The translations under genes and the position numbers were made by a program. Source: Litchfieldia sinesaloumensis (GTDB lineage: Bacteria > Bacillota > Bacilli > Bacillales > Bacillaceae_L). From it: a stretch of 64,000 bases of DNA. Below, piece by piece: positions 32,203 to 41,774 of this stretch. The notes under the pieces were generated by a model, which was not told where the DNA came from, did no database searches, and worked only from the letters and a program-made list of their open reading frames with translations. Numbering within the stretch: position 1 is the first letter of the stretch; each line of letters opens with the position of its first letter. The stretch is from positions 1,743,422-1,807,421 of the forward strand of contig NZ_LT732529.1 in the NCBI RefSeq assembly GCF_900156865.1, given 5' to 3'.

Positions 32203-32258
32203 TTGTATGATGAAGATGTAAAAACCTTTGAATTAACGCTTGAAGGGGGTCGAGAGGA

Positions 32259-32414
32259 ATGGCAAAGATAGAGACTACAAAGACAAACCAAAAGACAAAA
32301 ATTGAAGATGAGAAAACTTCCTTAAAAGGAACATTAACATCTGTGTTTTTACTGGGACTATTCTTAATTTTATCTTGGGTTGGTGTCTATTTCTTGTTTC
32401 TAGACAGGTTGTAA
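32259..32414 (+). CDS. Cytochrome c oxidase subunit 2A (CbaD-like)
   Basis: A 51-residue protein with a charged N-terminal half and one transmembrane helix (TLTSVFLLGLFLILSWVGVYFLF). This is the usual form of subunit IIa in ba3-type oxidases, where it supplies the missing first helix of subunit II. GGGGG and GAGAGGA lie just upstream of ATG 32259. First gene of the cbaD-B-A-type operon. Confidence 0.82.
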   Translation: MAKIETTKTNQKTKIEDEKTSLKGTLTSVFLLGLFLILSWVGVYFLFLDRL

Positions 32415-32525
32415 TAACACTCTCTATCTAGAAACACAAAATGATACTTAAAACAAACGAACTACTATTAGTTTATGAAAAAACAAACAGAAACAGAATG
32501 CGGAAATTTGAAAGGGGAAAAAGCC

Positions 32526-32996
32526 ATGCATTTGCATAAATTTGAAAAAATATGGCTCACTTTTGGTATTGGGATACTTTTCGTATTCCTTGGAATTGTT
32601 GGTGTCGGCGCTTTTGCTATGGGCCACCAGCCTGCAAGTAGTATCAAGACAATTGATCCTGAAAAAGTAACAGAAACGGCACCATTTGATAATCCTGGAC
32701 TTATTCATATTGAAGGTAATAAATACGAACTAAATCTTGTTGCAGAGGCTTTCGCGTACACTCCTAATACGATTCAAATCCCAAAAGGTGCCGAAGTAAC
32801 AATTAATGTAGCAACAAAAGATGTTGTTCATGGGTTTGCAATTGCCGGTACAAACGTCAACATGATGGTTGAACCTGGCTATGTCAGCACTTATACACAA
32901 ACATTTACTAAAACAGGTGAATTCTTAGTCTTATGTAATGAATATTGTGGAGCTGGACACCACTTAATGATGGCGAAAGTTGAGGTGACTGAATAA
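32526..32996 (+). CDS. cbaB: ba3-type cytochrome c oxidase subunit II
   Basis: A 156-residue protein with one N-terminal membrane helix (about 8-33) and an external cupredoxin domain carrying the CuA site: H102 (VVHGFAIAG), then C137-x3-C141-x3-H145-x2-M148 in CNEYCGAGHHLMM. It accepts electrons from cytochrome c. ATG 32526 follows AAAGGGG at 8 nt. Its stop overlaps the next start by one base (TAATG), so subunits I and II are translated together. Confidence 0.92.
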   Translation: MHLHKFEKIWLTFGIGILFVFLGIVGVGAFAMGHQPASSIKTIDPEKVTETAPFDNPGLIHIEGNKYELNLVAEAFAYTPNTIQIPKGAEVTINVATKDVVHGFAIAGTNVNMMVEPGYVSTYTQTFTKTGEFLVLCNEYCGAGHHLMMAKVEVTE

Positions 32997-34648
32997 TGGC
33001 AGATACAACCATTAGAGTAGACAAAAAAGATGGAAAATTAGCAATGGCGCACTTTTATGTAGCTTTTATTGCTTTATTCCTAGGAGGAACTGCAGGATTA
33101 CTTCAGACACTTGTTCGTTCTGGAGAGTTCACATTACCGGCAGGAATTGGATATTACCAATTATTAACCGTTCACGGAGTTCTTTTAGCACTTGTACTTA
33201 CTACATTCTTTATCATAGGTTTCTTATTTGCAAGTTTAAGTAAAACAGCAGGAACACTCTCACCAAAAGTTCGTTTACTTGGTTGGATTGGATTCTGGAC
33301 AATGACAATCGGAACGGCTTCAACTGCGACTACGATTCTATTAGGTGAAGCATCCGTACTTTATACATTCTATGCTCCCCTACAAGCACATCCTTTCTTT
33401 TATATTGGATTAGCACTTGTTGTTGTTGGTAGCTGGATTAGCGGAATTGGTATGTTCGCTCACTTTGGAAAATGGAAAAAAGAAAACCCTGGTAAAGTAA
33501 CACCTCTATTAAGCTTTATGACAGTGATGACCATGATTTTATGGTTAGTTGCAACTCTTGGTGTAGCGGCAACTGTACTTATTCAATTTATTCCATGGTC
33601 ATTTGGCTGGGTTGAAACAATTGATGTCCTTATTAGTAGAACATTATTCTGGTATTTTGGTCACCCGCTTGTATACTTCTGGTTATTACCTGCATACATG
33701 GCGTGGTATGTTGTCATTCCAAAGGTTATCGGAGGAAAGATTTTCTCTGATGCTTTAGCTCGTCTATCATTTATTTTGTTCTTGCTATTCTCAATTCCAG
33801 TTGGTTTCCACCATCAATTAACGGAACCAGGTATCGACCCTAACTGGAAGTATCTTCAAGTAGTTCTAACATTTATGGTGGTTATACCGTCTCTCATGAC
33901 GGCATTCTCATTGTTTGCATCATTCGAATTATATGGAAGATCTAAGGGTGCAACAGGATTATTTGGTTGGTTTAGAAAGCTTCCTTGGGGAGATGCTCGT
34001 TTCCTAGCTCCATTCATTGGGATGTTATTCTTTATTCCTGCAGGTGCAGGTGGAATTATCAATGCTAGTCACCAGATGAACCAAGTTATTCACAATACCA
34101 TCTGGGTTACAGGTCACTTCCATCTAACCGTTGCAACAACTGTATTATTAACATTCTTTGGTATCGCCTACTGGTTAATCCCGCATTTAACAGGGCGTGT
34201 GATGACAAAAGCTATGAACAAACTAGCAATTGTACAAACAATCGTGTGGACAGTCGGAATGACATTTATGTCAGCTTCCATGCACTTTGCAGGTTTATTA
34301 GGAGCACCTAGACGTTCTTCTTTCTCAACATACGGTGATTCAGCTCAAGCAATGGATTGGATACCATATCAAATTGCTCAAGCGATTGGCGGATCAATAC
34401 TATTTATTGGTATCATCCTAATTCTTGTAATCCTTATTAATCTATCTTTCTTTGCACCGAAAGGAGAAACTGAATTCCCTGTTGGTGAAGTAGCAGAAGA
34501 AGCAGAAAAAACACCTATGCTCTTAGAAAACTGGAAGCTATGGGTTGGTGTATTAGTTGTTTTAATCTTAATCGCTTATACTATTCCATTTGTAGATATG
34601 ATTCAAAACGCACCACCAGGAGCAAAACCATTTAAAAATATTCTCTAA
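32996..34648 (+). CDS. cbaA: ba3-type cytochrome c oxidase subunit I
   Basis: A 550-residue heme-copper oxidase subunit with about 13 membrane helices. Heme and Cu ligands are seen: H60 (LTVHGVLLA), H223 and Y227 of GHPLVYFW (the cross-linked His-Tyr), and H374/H376 in TGHFHLTV. The FGHPLVYFWLLPAY block is of the B (ba3) type rather than the aa3 type. It reduces O2 to water and pumps protons, usually favoured at low oxygen. Last gene of the operon. Confidence 0.94.
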   Translation: MADTTIRVDKKDGKLAMAHFYVAFIALFLGGTAGLLQTLVRSGEFTLPAGIGYYQLLTVHGVLLALVLTTFFIIGFLFASLSKTAGTLSPKVRLLGWIGFWTMTIGTASTATTILLGEASVLYTFYAPLQAHPFFYIGLALVVVGSWISGIGMFAHFGKWKKENPGKVTPLLSFMTVMTMILWLVATLGVAATVLIQFIPWSFGWVETIDVLISRTLFWYFGHPLVYFWLLPAYMAWYVVIPKVIGGKIFSDALARLSFILFLLFSIPVGFHHQLTEPGIDPNWKYLQVVLTFMVVIPSLMTAFSLFASFELYGRSKGATGLFGWFRKLPWGDARFLAPFIGMLFFIPAGAGGIINASHQMNQVIHNTIWVTGHFHLTVATTVLLTFFGIAYWLIPHLTGRVMTKAMNKLAIVQTIVWTVGMTFMSASMHFAGLLGAPRRSSFSTYGDSAQAMDWIPYQIAQAIGGSILFIGIILILVILINLSFFAPKGETEFPVGEVAEEAEKTPMLLENWKLWVGVLVVLILIAYTIPFVDMIQNAPPGAKPFKNIL

Positions 34649-34655
34649 TAAAATG

Positions 34656-34690
34656 AAAAGCTACGCAATCAAAAGTTGCGTAGCTTTTTT
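34656..34690. terminator. Strong bidirectional terminator
   Basis: AAAAGCTACGCAA (34656-34668) pairs with TTGCGTAGCTTTT (34676-34688), then TT. It ends the oxidase operon and the convergent ypwA. Confidence 0.92.
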
Positions 34691-34695
34691 CTAAC

Positions 34696-36213
34696 TTATA
34701 ACTTATAAATTTCTTTGTATTTCTCTTCTAAGTATTGGATTAAATAGTTCGCATCCAATCCCTCACCTGTTACGTCCTTAATAATTTCTAATGGTTTTTT
34801 TAGTTTTCCAAACTTATGAATGTGTTCAGTCATCCATTCTTTAATTGGAAGTAAGTTTCCTTCTTCTAATAGATCCTCATAATTCGGTAGATCGTTTACC
34901 ATCTTATTCTTGAATTGGGCTGCATACATATAGCCTAGTGCATAGGAAGGAAAATAACCGAAACTTCCTCCTGCCCAATGGACATCCTGTAACACGCCTT
35001 TTCCATCATTATCAGGGCGAATACCTAAATACTCTTCATATTTCGCATTCCAGATCTCTGGTAAATCCTTTACTTCAATCTCATCGTTAAAAAGGCCTTT
35101 TTCAATTTCATAACGGATCATGATGTGTAAAGGATATGTTAATTCGTCAGCCTCAATGCGAATCAGAGATGGTTTAGATTCATTAATTGCACGATAAAAA
35201 TCCTCTACAGATACCTGATCAAATTGACCACTAGCATATTCTTTTAACAACTCATAATTGTTCTTCCAAAGTGGTAGACTGCGACCAACGATGTTTTCAT
35301 AGAACAAGGATTGAGATTCATGGATTCCCATTGAGGTACCTTGTGCAAGGTTTGTTCCAACTAAATCCGGTGAAATATTTTGTTCATATAGAGCATGGCC
35401 ACCTTCATGAATCGTACCAAAGACAGCTGTTCTGAAATCATTTTCTACGTAGCTTGTTGTAACACGAACATCTCCTGGATTTAAGCCAGTCGCAAATGGG
35501 TGAACTGTTTCATCAAGACGACCTGCGTCAAAGTCATATCCCATTTTCTTTAATATCTCCAAGCTAAAAGCACGTTGTTTATCCTTTGGAAATTCCTTAA
35601 ATAGAAATGAAGTCTCTGGCTTGTTTGGTGATTCAGTTACTGCCTTAACCAGCGGAACGATTCTTTCACGTAATTGAGCAAACACTTTATCGACAATTTC
35701 AACCGTTACGCCTGGCTCATACATATCAAGTAATGTATTGTATTTATTTCCTTCATATCCCCAGTAGCTAATAAATTTCTTTGTAAACTCTACAAGCTTT
35801 TCTAAATATGGGCGGAACATTTCAAAATCAGATTTCTCTTTTGCCTCCTCCCAAACTGATTCAGCCTTTGATTGAAGGATTACATACTCACGAAATTCAC
35901 TTGCTGGAATCTTTTTATTACGTTCAAAATCCTTCTGACACTCTTCTACCACTTTCTTTGTGATTTCACTAAGCTGTGCTTGTGCCTCAGGCGTTGTTAG
36001 TTCCTTTAAATACGATTCCATTTCGGTAGAGGTGGAAAGCGCAAAGCTCTCCGAGGATAGCATTCCAATAACCTCAGAGCGCTGCTCCATTCCCTTCTTT
36101 GGAGCTCCTGTACGTAAGTCCCAATACATTACTCCAATTGCCTCATTATAGCTTGTCATCTTCTTCACTAACTCAAGTAATTTTTCTTCAGTTTGTTTTA
36201 ATTGTTCTGACAT
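34696..36213 (-). CDS. ypwA: M32 carboxypeptidase YpwA
   Basis: A 505-residue zinc carboxypeptidase of family M32 (Taq type). Active site H269-E270-x2-H273 (FGTIHEGGHALYEQ), preceded by DVRVTTSY and followed by GIHESQSLFYEN and IRIEADELTYPLHIMIR. Cytosolic, trims C-terminal residues of peptides. It overlaps nothing but lies 14 bp after ypvA, so the two may be co-transcribed. Good family length. Confidence 0.93.
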   Translation of the reverse strand: MSEQLKQTEEKLLELVKKMTSYNEAIGVMYWDLRTGAPKKGMEQRSEVIGMLSSESFALSTSTEMESYLKELTTPEAQAQLSEITKKVVEECQKDFERNKKIPASEFREYVILQSKAESVWEEAKEKSDFEMFRPYLEKLVEFTKKFISYWGYEGNKYNTLLDMYEPGVTVEIVDKVFAQLRERIVPLVKAVTESPNKPETSFLFKEFPKDKQRAFSLEILKKMGYDFDAGRLDETVHPFATGLNPGDVRVTTSYVENDFRTAVFGTIHEGGHALYEQNISPDLVGTNLAQGTSMGIHESQSLFYENIVGRSLPLWKNNYELLKEYASGQFDQVSVEDFYRAINESKPSLIRIEADELTYPLHIMIRYEIEKGLFNDEIEVKDLPEIWNAKYEEYLGIRPDNDGKGVLQDVHWAGGSFGYFPSYALGYMYAAQFKNKMVNDLPNYEDLLEEGNLLPIKEWMTEHIHKFGKLKKPLEIIKDVTGEGLDANYLIQYLEEKYKEIYKL

Positions 36214-36227
36214 ACGGTCTTCTCCCC

Positions 36228-38153
36228 TTACCTTTCTTTTGTTGGTAATACACTTTTAACCTGATCAATAACTTCAGTTGGAGTTGTATCATCAAGAAAA
36301 ATAGAAACAGTTCCTGAATCCTCACTCGTACGGATAAGGCGACCAATTCCTTGCCTCAAGCGCAAGAGCATGTATGGTAAGTCCACTTGCTCAAATGGAG
36401 TTTCAGCATTCTTTCGTTTAGCTTGAAAAACAGGATCATTTGGTGGAAATGGCAACGACCAAATAATCACATTGGATAATGATGGACCTGGGATATCAAG
36501 TCCCTCCCATAAGGAAATGGAACAAAGGATGCTGTGTTCATTATTTTGGAATTGAGAAACAAGTTCACTTATTTCTCGGTCGCCTTCAAATAACATATCA
36601 TATTTACCAAATGTGCAATTTTCTTTAAATCGTTGAAGCTCTTCCTTAGAATTGAATAATAGGAGTGCTCGGCCTTCTGTTTTCTCAATCTCATTATAAA
36701 CAAACTCAGACTTTGAAAGAAACATATCACTACTTGTTTCAAACATCGGCATTTGTATTTTCATTTGATGATCATAATCAAATGGAGATTCGACCGAAAA
36801 TGATTGATATTTTTTAATACCTAAACTATTTGCAATGTAGTCGAATGACTTATTTTCAGATAATGTAGCTGAAGAAAATACAAAAGGGATTTGTTTCGAA
36901 AATACCTGATCTGCAAGAATAGTTTCAACGGCCTGCGGCATGATGACCAGTGTATGGCTTTCACCGTCAGCTTCAACCCAAGTAATCGCGTCGTTCTCAT
37001 CACCAAAGAGTTTTAAAGAGTAATCTATTTGATCTAAGTATTCGTCGACAATATGTAAATCATATTGATTAATTGTGTATGTTTCAGCCTCAAATACAAG
37101 ATTGTTTCCTATATCCCCAATCATTTGATGTAGTTTCCGAGCCTCAGCGACTAGTCTCTCTGTTCGCTCTATATCCATCCGTTCAGAACCTTCAACAACT
37201 AGACTATTTTCTCGTAGTCTCCTAAAAAGATACTCGTTTTGTTCAATTGTATCCTCTATTAATTGAGCGAATTCTTCACGGATATCATTTTCTAACAACC
37301 TTGTTAGAAGTGATTCCAATGTTGTTTCTTGAATACGGTACGTTAACGCCTTTTGTGCCGAGAACTCCAATAGATGACCTTCATCAAACACAACACAACT
37401 ACTCTCTGGTAAAAAAGGCAGTTGTCCTTCGCGTTTTCTAGACTCCATTGTCCACACATGTTCCATGTAGAAGTCATGAGAGCAAATGATTAAGTCCACA
37501 GCCTTGCGATAATGTTCTCTTGAAAGTGTCAAGCCACAGCGGTGACGGAAATCACATGATAAACAGTCTTGAAAACTATCCCATGACACACTCTTCCATT
37601 CCTCGTCGGAAAGATCTGGATATGTTTTTCTGTCTCCATAATGATGGAATGCTTGTAAGGTCGAATGACTATGAACAAAGTCTGGAAGCCCTTCATAAAC
37701 GCCTGCAATTTTTTCATTCATAGTTCGACGAGTGGTATCCTCTAATTTGCGTATACAAAGATATTGATCCTGAGCTTTCGCTAGACGAACATCAATCGTT
37801 AAATCAAGAGCATCTGCAATTTTTGCAATATCACCTTCTGGCTTAACAAGTTGTTCAATTAAGGACTCGTCTGCACAAGATATGATAGCAGGTTTTCTCA
37901 TATGCCTTGCATAACAAATAGCATAAAGTAAATAAACTATTGTTTTACCGGTACCCACACCGGCTTCTGAGAATACAATTGATTTTTCCTTAAATGCCTT
38001 CTCTAACTGAAATGCCATAAAGATCTGTTCATCACGGAGCTCAAATCCTTTATCAGGTAAGATGTCGTAAAAAACATCCCCAATCCACTCGTTTAATTTA
38101 TCAAAGAAATTTTCATTTCTGGATATTTGAAAGGGTAACCCTTCACCAATCAT
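36228..38153 (-). CDS. ypvA: DinG/XPD-type ATP-dependent DNA helicase YpvA
   Basis: A 641-residue superfamily 2 helicase. Walker A AGVGTGKT (64-71), four cysteines C133, C197, C200 and C206 placed as the XPD-type 4Fe-4S cluster, DEGH box 257-260, C-terminal motif LLRLRQGIGRLIRT. Unwinds 5'-3', likely on R-loops or repair intermediates. GGGGG at 9 nt precedes ATG 38153. In B. subtilis ypvA also precedes ypwA. Confidence 0.9.
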   Translation of the reverse strand: MIGEGLPFQISRNENFFDKLNEWIGDVFYDILPDKGFELRDEQIFMAFQLEKAFKEKSIVFSEAGVGTGKTIVYLLYAICYARHMRKPAIISCADESLIEQLVKPEGDIAKIADALDLTIDVRLAKAQDQYLCIRKLEDTTRRTMNEKIAGVYEGLPDFVHSHSTLQAFHHYGDRKTYPDLSDEEWKSVSWDSFQDCLSCDFRHRCGLTLSREHYRKAVDLIICSHDFYMEHVWTMESRKREGQLPFLPESSCVVFDEGHLLEFSAQKALTYRIQETTLESLLTRLLENDIREEFAQLIEDTIEQNEYLFRRLRENSLVVEGSERMDIERTERLVAEARKLHQMIGDIGNNLVFEAETYTINQYDLHIVDEYLDQIDYSLKLFGDENDAITWVEADGESHTLVIMPQAVETILADQVFSKQIPFVFSSATLSENKSFDYIANSLGIKKYQSFSVESPFDYDHQMKIQMPMFETSSDMFLSKSEFVYNEIEKTEGRALLLFNSKEELQRFKENCTFGKYDMLFEGDREISELVSQFQNNEHSILCSISLWEGLDIPGPSLSNVIIWSLPFPPNDPVFQAKRKNAETPFEQVDLPYMLLRLRQGIGRLIRTSEDSGTVSIFLDDTTPTEVIDQVKSVLPTKER

Positions 38154-38236
38154 ATGTAAAAACCCCCAAACTAAGGTACGTGCAATTTTTAATTATCTAC
38201 TACCAGATATGGGAAGTCAATATTGTGGCAAAAGAA

Positions 38237-38258
38237 AAAACCCGCCGAGGCGAGTTTT
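38237..38258 (-). terminator. Terminator of the 61-residue gene
   Basis: AAAACCCGCC (38237-38246) with GGCGAGTTTT (38249-38258), one G-T, T run on the minus strand. Confidence 0.8.
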
Positions 38259-38271
38259 CTTTGATTTCTTT

Positions 38272-38457
38272 TCATTCACTTTTATATCGTAAAAAGTCAA
38301 CATCGATAGCAGTTGAATGGGAGATGGCACGGAGAAGATCATTCTTAGCATTTGCAAGAGATTTTAATGGGTCAATCTCTTCTCCCAATTCATTTTCAAG
38401 TGCCCTGTATGTATCATTCAACGCATCTTGAATTTTTTTAAACTCAAAGTAATCCAT
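38272..38457 (-). CDS. Uncharacterised 61-residue protein at the yptA position
   Basis: MDYFEFKKIQDALNDTYRALENELGEE and DPLKSLANAKNDLLRAISHSTAIDVD suggest two helices and a soluble protein. AGGAG at 10 nt precedes ATG 38457; a terminator follows. It lies between ypvA and ypsC, where B. subtilis has yptA, but sequence identity to YptA is not confirmed. Function unknown. Confidence 0.65.
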   Translation of the reverse strand: MDYFEFKKIQDALNDTYRALENELGEEIDPLKSLANAKNDLLRAISHSTAIDVDFLRYKSE

Positions 38458-38556
38458 TGTTCACTCACTCCTGGCAATTTTGTAGACACCAATAAAGTAT
38501 ATGAACTTTGGAATGGAACTATACATAAGATATGCGCCATTTAAGAAACAAATCTT

Positions 38557-39699
38557 TTAACGATCTCTTGGGGGTCTTTTCCCCCAATATTGATAATAGT
38601 CTGTTCTGATAAAACCGTTAAATAGTTTCCGTTTCTTTGTTGCAGGCTTTCCGTAAAGTTGTTCGAATTCCGGATGTGATGTTAGCATATAGACGGACCA
38701 TGTATCATGTGGACGAAAAACAGTTCCCATCCTACGATACATTTCTTCAACTTCCTTCTTTTCACCAAGTCTTTCTCCATATGGAGGATTTCCGACTATT
38801 ACTCCATATTCCTTTGTTGTTGTAAAATCACTTACCTGCATTTGTTTAAAATGAATCAAATCACCGAAGCCTGCTTCTTCAGAGTTATCCTTTGCAATCT
38901 GAATCATTCGATGGTCAATGTCAAAGCCGCTAATATCAAGTGGCTGGTCATACTTCGCTAAGTCCTCCACCTCTTGACGTGCCTCATCCCATCTTTTCTT
39001 GCCAATAATATCCCATTCTTCGGATACGAAATCACGATTAAAACCAGGTGCAATATTTTGCCCAATCATTGCAGCTTCAATTGGTATCGTTCCTGACCCA
39101 CAGAATGGATCAACAAAAGGTCGATCAGGTGTCCAATTTGTTAACATAACCAAAGTTGCAGCAAGAGTTTCTTTCAAAGGGGCCTCCCCTTGATCTGCTC
39201 TATATCCGCGTTTATGAAGTCCGACACCACTACAATCGATTGTTAAAGTTGCAACATCTTTAAGCAACGCCACTTCTATACGGTACAATGGACCAGTCTC
39301 TTCAAACCAACCTGATGTTTTGCGATAATGTTTTTTAAGGCTCTCAACGACAGCCTTCTTTACAATACTTTGACAATCCGAGACACTGAAGAGCTTGGAT
39401 TTCACCGATTTTCCAATAACCGGAAATTCAGCATTCTCCGGAATAATGTCACCCCAATTTAAGGCTTTTGTTTTTTCAAATAATTCATCGAAGGTTGTCG
39501 CTTTAAATTCACCAACCTTTAATTTAATGCGGTCAGCTGTACGAAGCCAAAGATTACTACGGCAGATGGCTTGTTCATCAGCTTCAAAGATGACCTTCCC
39601 ATTTTCCACACTGCATTCATAGCCTAAATCCCGTACTTCTTTGGCCACAATTGATTCAATTCCCATTGCCGCTGTGGCAATTAGCGTTATTTTTCCCAT
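38557..39699 (-). CDS. ypsC: THUMP-domain RNA (guanine-N2) methyltransferase YpsC
   Basis: A 380-residue protein. N-terminal THUMP domain to about residue 160, then a Rossmann methyltransferase with DPFCGSGTIPIEAA (motif I) and VGNPPYGERLG (NPPY catalytic motif). The family methylates guanine N2 in 23S rRNA (RlmL-like). GGGTGAACATAC precedes ATG 39699. Downstream of rnpB, as in B. subtilis. Confidence 0.92.
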   Translation of the reverse strand: MGKITLIATAAMGIESIVAKEVRDLGYECSVENGKVIFEADEQAICRSNLWLRTADRIKLKVGEFKATTFDELFEKTKALNWGDIIPENAEFPVIGKSVKSKLFSVSDCQSIVKKAVVESLKKHYRKTSGWFEETGPLYRIEVALLKDVATLTIDCSGVGLHKRGYRADQGEAPLKETLAATLVMLTNWTPDRPFVDPFCGSGTIPIEAAMIGQNIAPGFNRDFVSEEWDIIGKKRWDEARQEVEDLAKYDQPLDISGFDIDHRMIQIAKDNSEEAGFGDLIHFKQMQVSDFTTTKEYGVIVGNPPYGERLGEKKEVEEMYRRMGTVFRPHDTWSVYMLTSHPEFEQLYGKPATKKRKLFNGFIRTDYYQYWGKRPPRDR

Positions 39700-39796
39700 G
39701 TATGTTCACCCTAACTATGTACATCGTATAGTAAAAGAATAAAGAAATTTTTTGTGTAAAGCAAGGTTGCTGACGCAAAAAGAATGCAAGCATACA

Positions 39797-39824
39797 AAAA
39801 GCTCTTCAATTTTGAAGAGCTTCA
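39797..39824 (-). terminator. Terminator of rnpB
   Basis: AAGCTCTTCAA (39799-39809) pairs with TTGAAGAGCTT (39812-39822), then TTTTTG on the minus strand. Confidence 0.9.
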
Positions 39825-39851
39825 TTTTCTTTATTCATATAAGTCGTTTAT

Positions 39852-40262
39852 TTAATAACGTTCTGTAAGCCATGTTTTGTACCATTGTACTTCAATCGGC
39901 AAAACGTATGCCTCGTACTCAGGTGGTAATCATCTATCTACAGACGTAAGTACGTCTGTCCTTCTCCTTGTTCATTTCCTCGGAGAAAGTGCCCCTACCA
40001 TTATTTGGGTTTCTCGCTCGTGGGGTTTACCTCGTTCCACTCTTGTAATTTCTTACAAGACTTCGTCACTGTGGCACTTTAAAGGTAGTCAAACCATATC
40101 CAAAAAGGACTTAGGTTTTTTCCCTGCCGTTAGCAGAGCTAAAAGCCCCACTACCCTAGCTTATCGTTTCGCTAGGCACGAACACTACGGACATCTCAGC
40201 CCGTGCGAGCATGGACTTTCCTCTGCAAGTTGCCCTGCAGCGATTACCCGAACGTTATTAAT
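39852..40262 (-). ncRNA. rnpB: RNase P RNA, Bacillus type B
   Basis: About 411 nt. The 5' end UUAAUAACGUUC pairs with the 3' end GAACGUUAUUAA as P1. Conserved blocks include GAGGAAAGUCCAUGC, AGUGCCACAGUGACGAAG, GGUAAACCCCACGAGCGAGA and CCUGAGUACGAGGC near the end. It is the catalytic RNA maturing tRNA 5' ends. Ends are set from the P1 pairing and the promoter at 40275-40303. It lies between gpsB and ypsC, as in B. subtilis. Confidence 0.95.
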
Positions 40263-40274
40263 GTGTGCTAGAAT

Positions 40275-40303
40275 AGTATAGTAAAAAAACAATACTTTTG
40301 CAA
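40275..40303 (-). promoter_or_regulatory. Promoter of rnpB
   Basis: On the minus strand TTGCAA (40303-40298), 17-bp spacer, TATACT (40280-40275). The predicted start is close to the RNA 5' end inferred from P1. Confidence 0.78.
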
Positions 40304-40361
40304 GTAATAACAACCTGTAAGTTTTTCCCATAATCTAAAGGACGAAATTTAGACTTTTGGC

Positions 40362-40661
40362 TCAATCGTATAATTTACTACCAAATACATGTTTTTCAAG
40401 GTTCGATAATCGTTTTAAAATATCAAAGTTGGTTGTACCCGTTTGTGCCTGTGGTTGTTTCTTATAGGAATCTTCAAGCTGACGTTTTAAACGAAGATTC
40501 TCTTGTTGTAGTTCTTCAATCTCTTGAGCAAATGTTTCATAATCTTTAATGATCACATCTAAAAATTTATCAACTTCTTCTTGTTTATAGCCTTTCATGC
40601 CAGTTTTAAACTCTTTTTCAAGTATCTGTGTTGCATTTAATTTTATTTTATCTGAGAACAT
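40362..40661 (-). CDS. gpsB: Cell division and wall-synthesis adaptor GpsB
   Basis: A 99-residue DivIVA-like coiled coil. N-terminal lipid/PBP-binding part [41 protein letters not shown], central coiled coil, variable linker and the C-terminal [13 protein letters not shown] trimerisation segment. GpsB shuttles PBP1 (PonA, encoded at 56634) between septum and side wall. RBS GAGGTGAAAGATT. Confidence 0.96.
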   Translation of the reverse strand: MFSDKIKLNATQILEKEFKTGMKGYKQEEVDKFLDVIIKDYETFAQEIEELQQENLRLKRQLEDSYKKQPQAQTGTTNFDILKRLSNLEKHVFGSKLYD

Positions 40662-40751
40662 AATCTTTCACCTCGATACACTTTCCCCATTATTCCTACG
40701 TCTATTTTTTCAAATTTTTAGCGTATTGTCAATTTTATTTGGTTCGATTAC

Positions 40752-41312
40752 TCAGAAGTCGTTGTTTGCAAACTGTTCTTCTTCAACAATTGCCTGTAAA
40801 TCATACGAATTAATAGTAATAAGCGAATACCCGTCTACTTCAGCTTTCTTTTTCGCATCCGAATAGATATAACGTGGACTTCCATCCTTTTCCTCATCAT
40901 AAAATATTAATAAAGCATCGCTTTTTTCTAGAAAAAAGGCATTTTTCAAACGGAATTGTGATGGATTATCATATTTACGGTTTGTGATACTATTTACATA
41001 ATCCGCTTGGGATAAGATAAACTGATAGTATTCTTTATTTGTTTCGTTCCATTTTTCCTCTTGTTCAAGGAACGGAGTAATAACTGCAAGCTTCAGGTCA
41101 GGGTAACTCTCTTGAAGCTCGTAGGTAATTTCTGCAGCCCATAATTCAACACCAAGCTGTCCACTAATAATGACCCATTCAAGTCCATCCTCAACTAGAG
41201 GAATGAGCTGTTTTTTTAAGGCAAGTTTTATGTAGTGAACACCGGGATGGTCCTGTCCAAAAATTCCTATTTCGAATGGCTTATAGCCGGTAATCGCTAC
41301 AACCTTGATCAT
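40752..41312 (-). CDS. ypsA: YpsA, SLOG-domain protein
   Basis: A 186-residue Rossmann-like SLOG protein (DUF1273). [18 protein letters not shown] at the start, [15 protein letters not shown] and [19 protein letters not shown]. Predicted to bind a nucleotide-derived ligand. B. subtilis YpsA influences cell division and filamentation. AAAGGAG precedes ATG 41312. The gpsB neighbourhood is conserved in Firmicutes. Confidence 0.93.
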   Translation of the reverse strand: MIKVVAITGYKPFEIGIFGQDHPGVHYIKLALKKQLIPLVEDGLEWVIISGQLGVELWAAEITYELQESYPDLKLAVITPFLEQEEKWNETNKEYYQFILSQADYVNSITNRKYDNPSQFRLKNAFFLEKSDALLIFYDEEKDGSPRYIYSDAKKKAEVDGYSLITINSYDLQAIVEEEQFANNDF

Positions 41313-41352
41313 GCCATGACTCCTTTCATGAACGTTTTTTTCACACTCTTAT

Positions 41353-41382
41353 GTAAAACAGGAACCGTTACAGTTCCTGTTG
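41353..41382 (-). terminator. Terminator of cotD
   Basis: ACAGGAAC (41358-41365) with GTTCCTGT (41373-41380), then TTTTAC on the minus strand. Confidence 0.72.
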
Positions 41383-41436
41383 TGTTTGCAGATGAAATTT
41401 TTTTCACGTTTGTTTTCATTTACATTATTAGTTAGA

Positions 41437-41700
41437 TTAACGACCCATAAATGGTCCGGGCGGTCTTACTCCAAATCCTGGTCCAGGTGGTCTTGCTCCG
41501 CAATTGAAGTGTTGATTTGAAACCTCATTCGCAACAGATTCTGTGTGTGGGTAATAATGCATATGCTGATACATATGGTGATTTACATGTTGCGTATGTG
41601 AAGGATGAATATGCGGAACAATTGTTGTAAAGTTATGATGCTGTGTGCAGCATTTTGTTGGGTGAACGATAGGTGGCATTACACATGGTCTTCCATTCAT
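41437..41700 (-). CDS. cotD: Spore coat protein CotD-like
   Basis: An 87-residue His/Pro/Cys-rich protein: VMPPIVHPTKCCTQHHNF, VPHIHPSHTQHVNHH, MHYYPHTESVANE, then GxRPPGPGF repeats. The first two thirds fit B. subtilis CotD, an inner-coat protein made in the mother cell late in sporulation. The Gly-Pro-rich tail differs. AAAGGAGATAGATAAA precedes the ATG. Confidence 0.88.
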   Translation of the reverse strand: MNGRPCVMPPIVHPTKCCTQHHNFTTIVPHIHPSHTQHVNHHMYQHMHYYPHTESVANEVSNQHFNCGARPPGPGFGVRPPGPFMGR

Positions 41701-41774
41701 TTTATCTATCTCCTTTCCTTCATCTGTTATTACATTAATAGCCTATGAAGGAAGGTGGAGTCATGTACTAATCA

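Noticed and set aside
39877-40281. 134-residue plus-strand open frame
   Set aside because: It lies antisense to RNase P RNA, whose conserved blocks and P1 pairing are clear; no ribosome-binding site.
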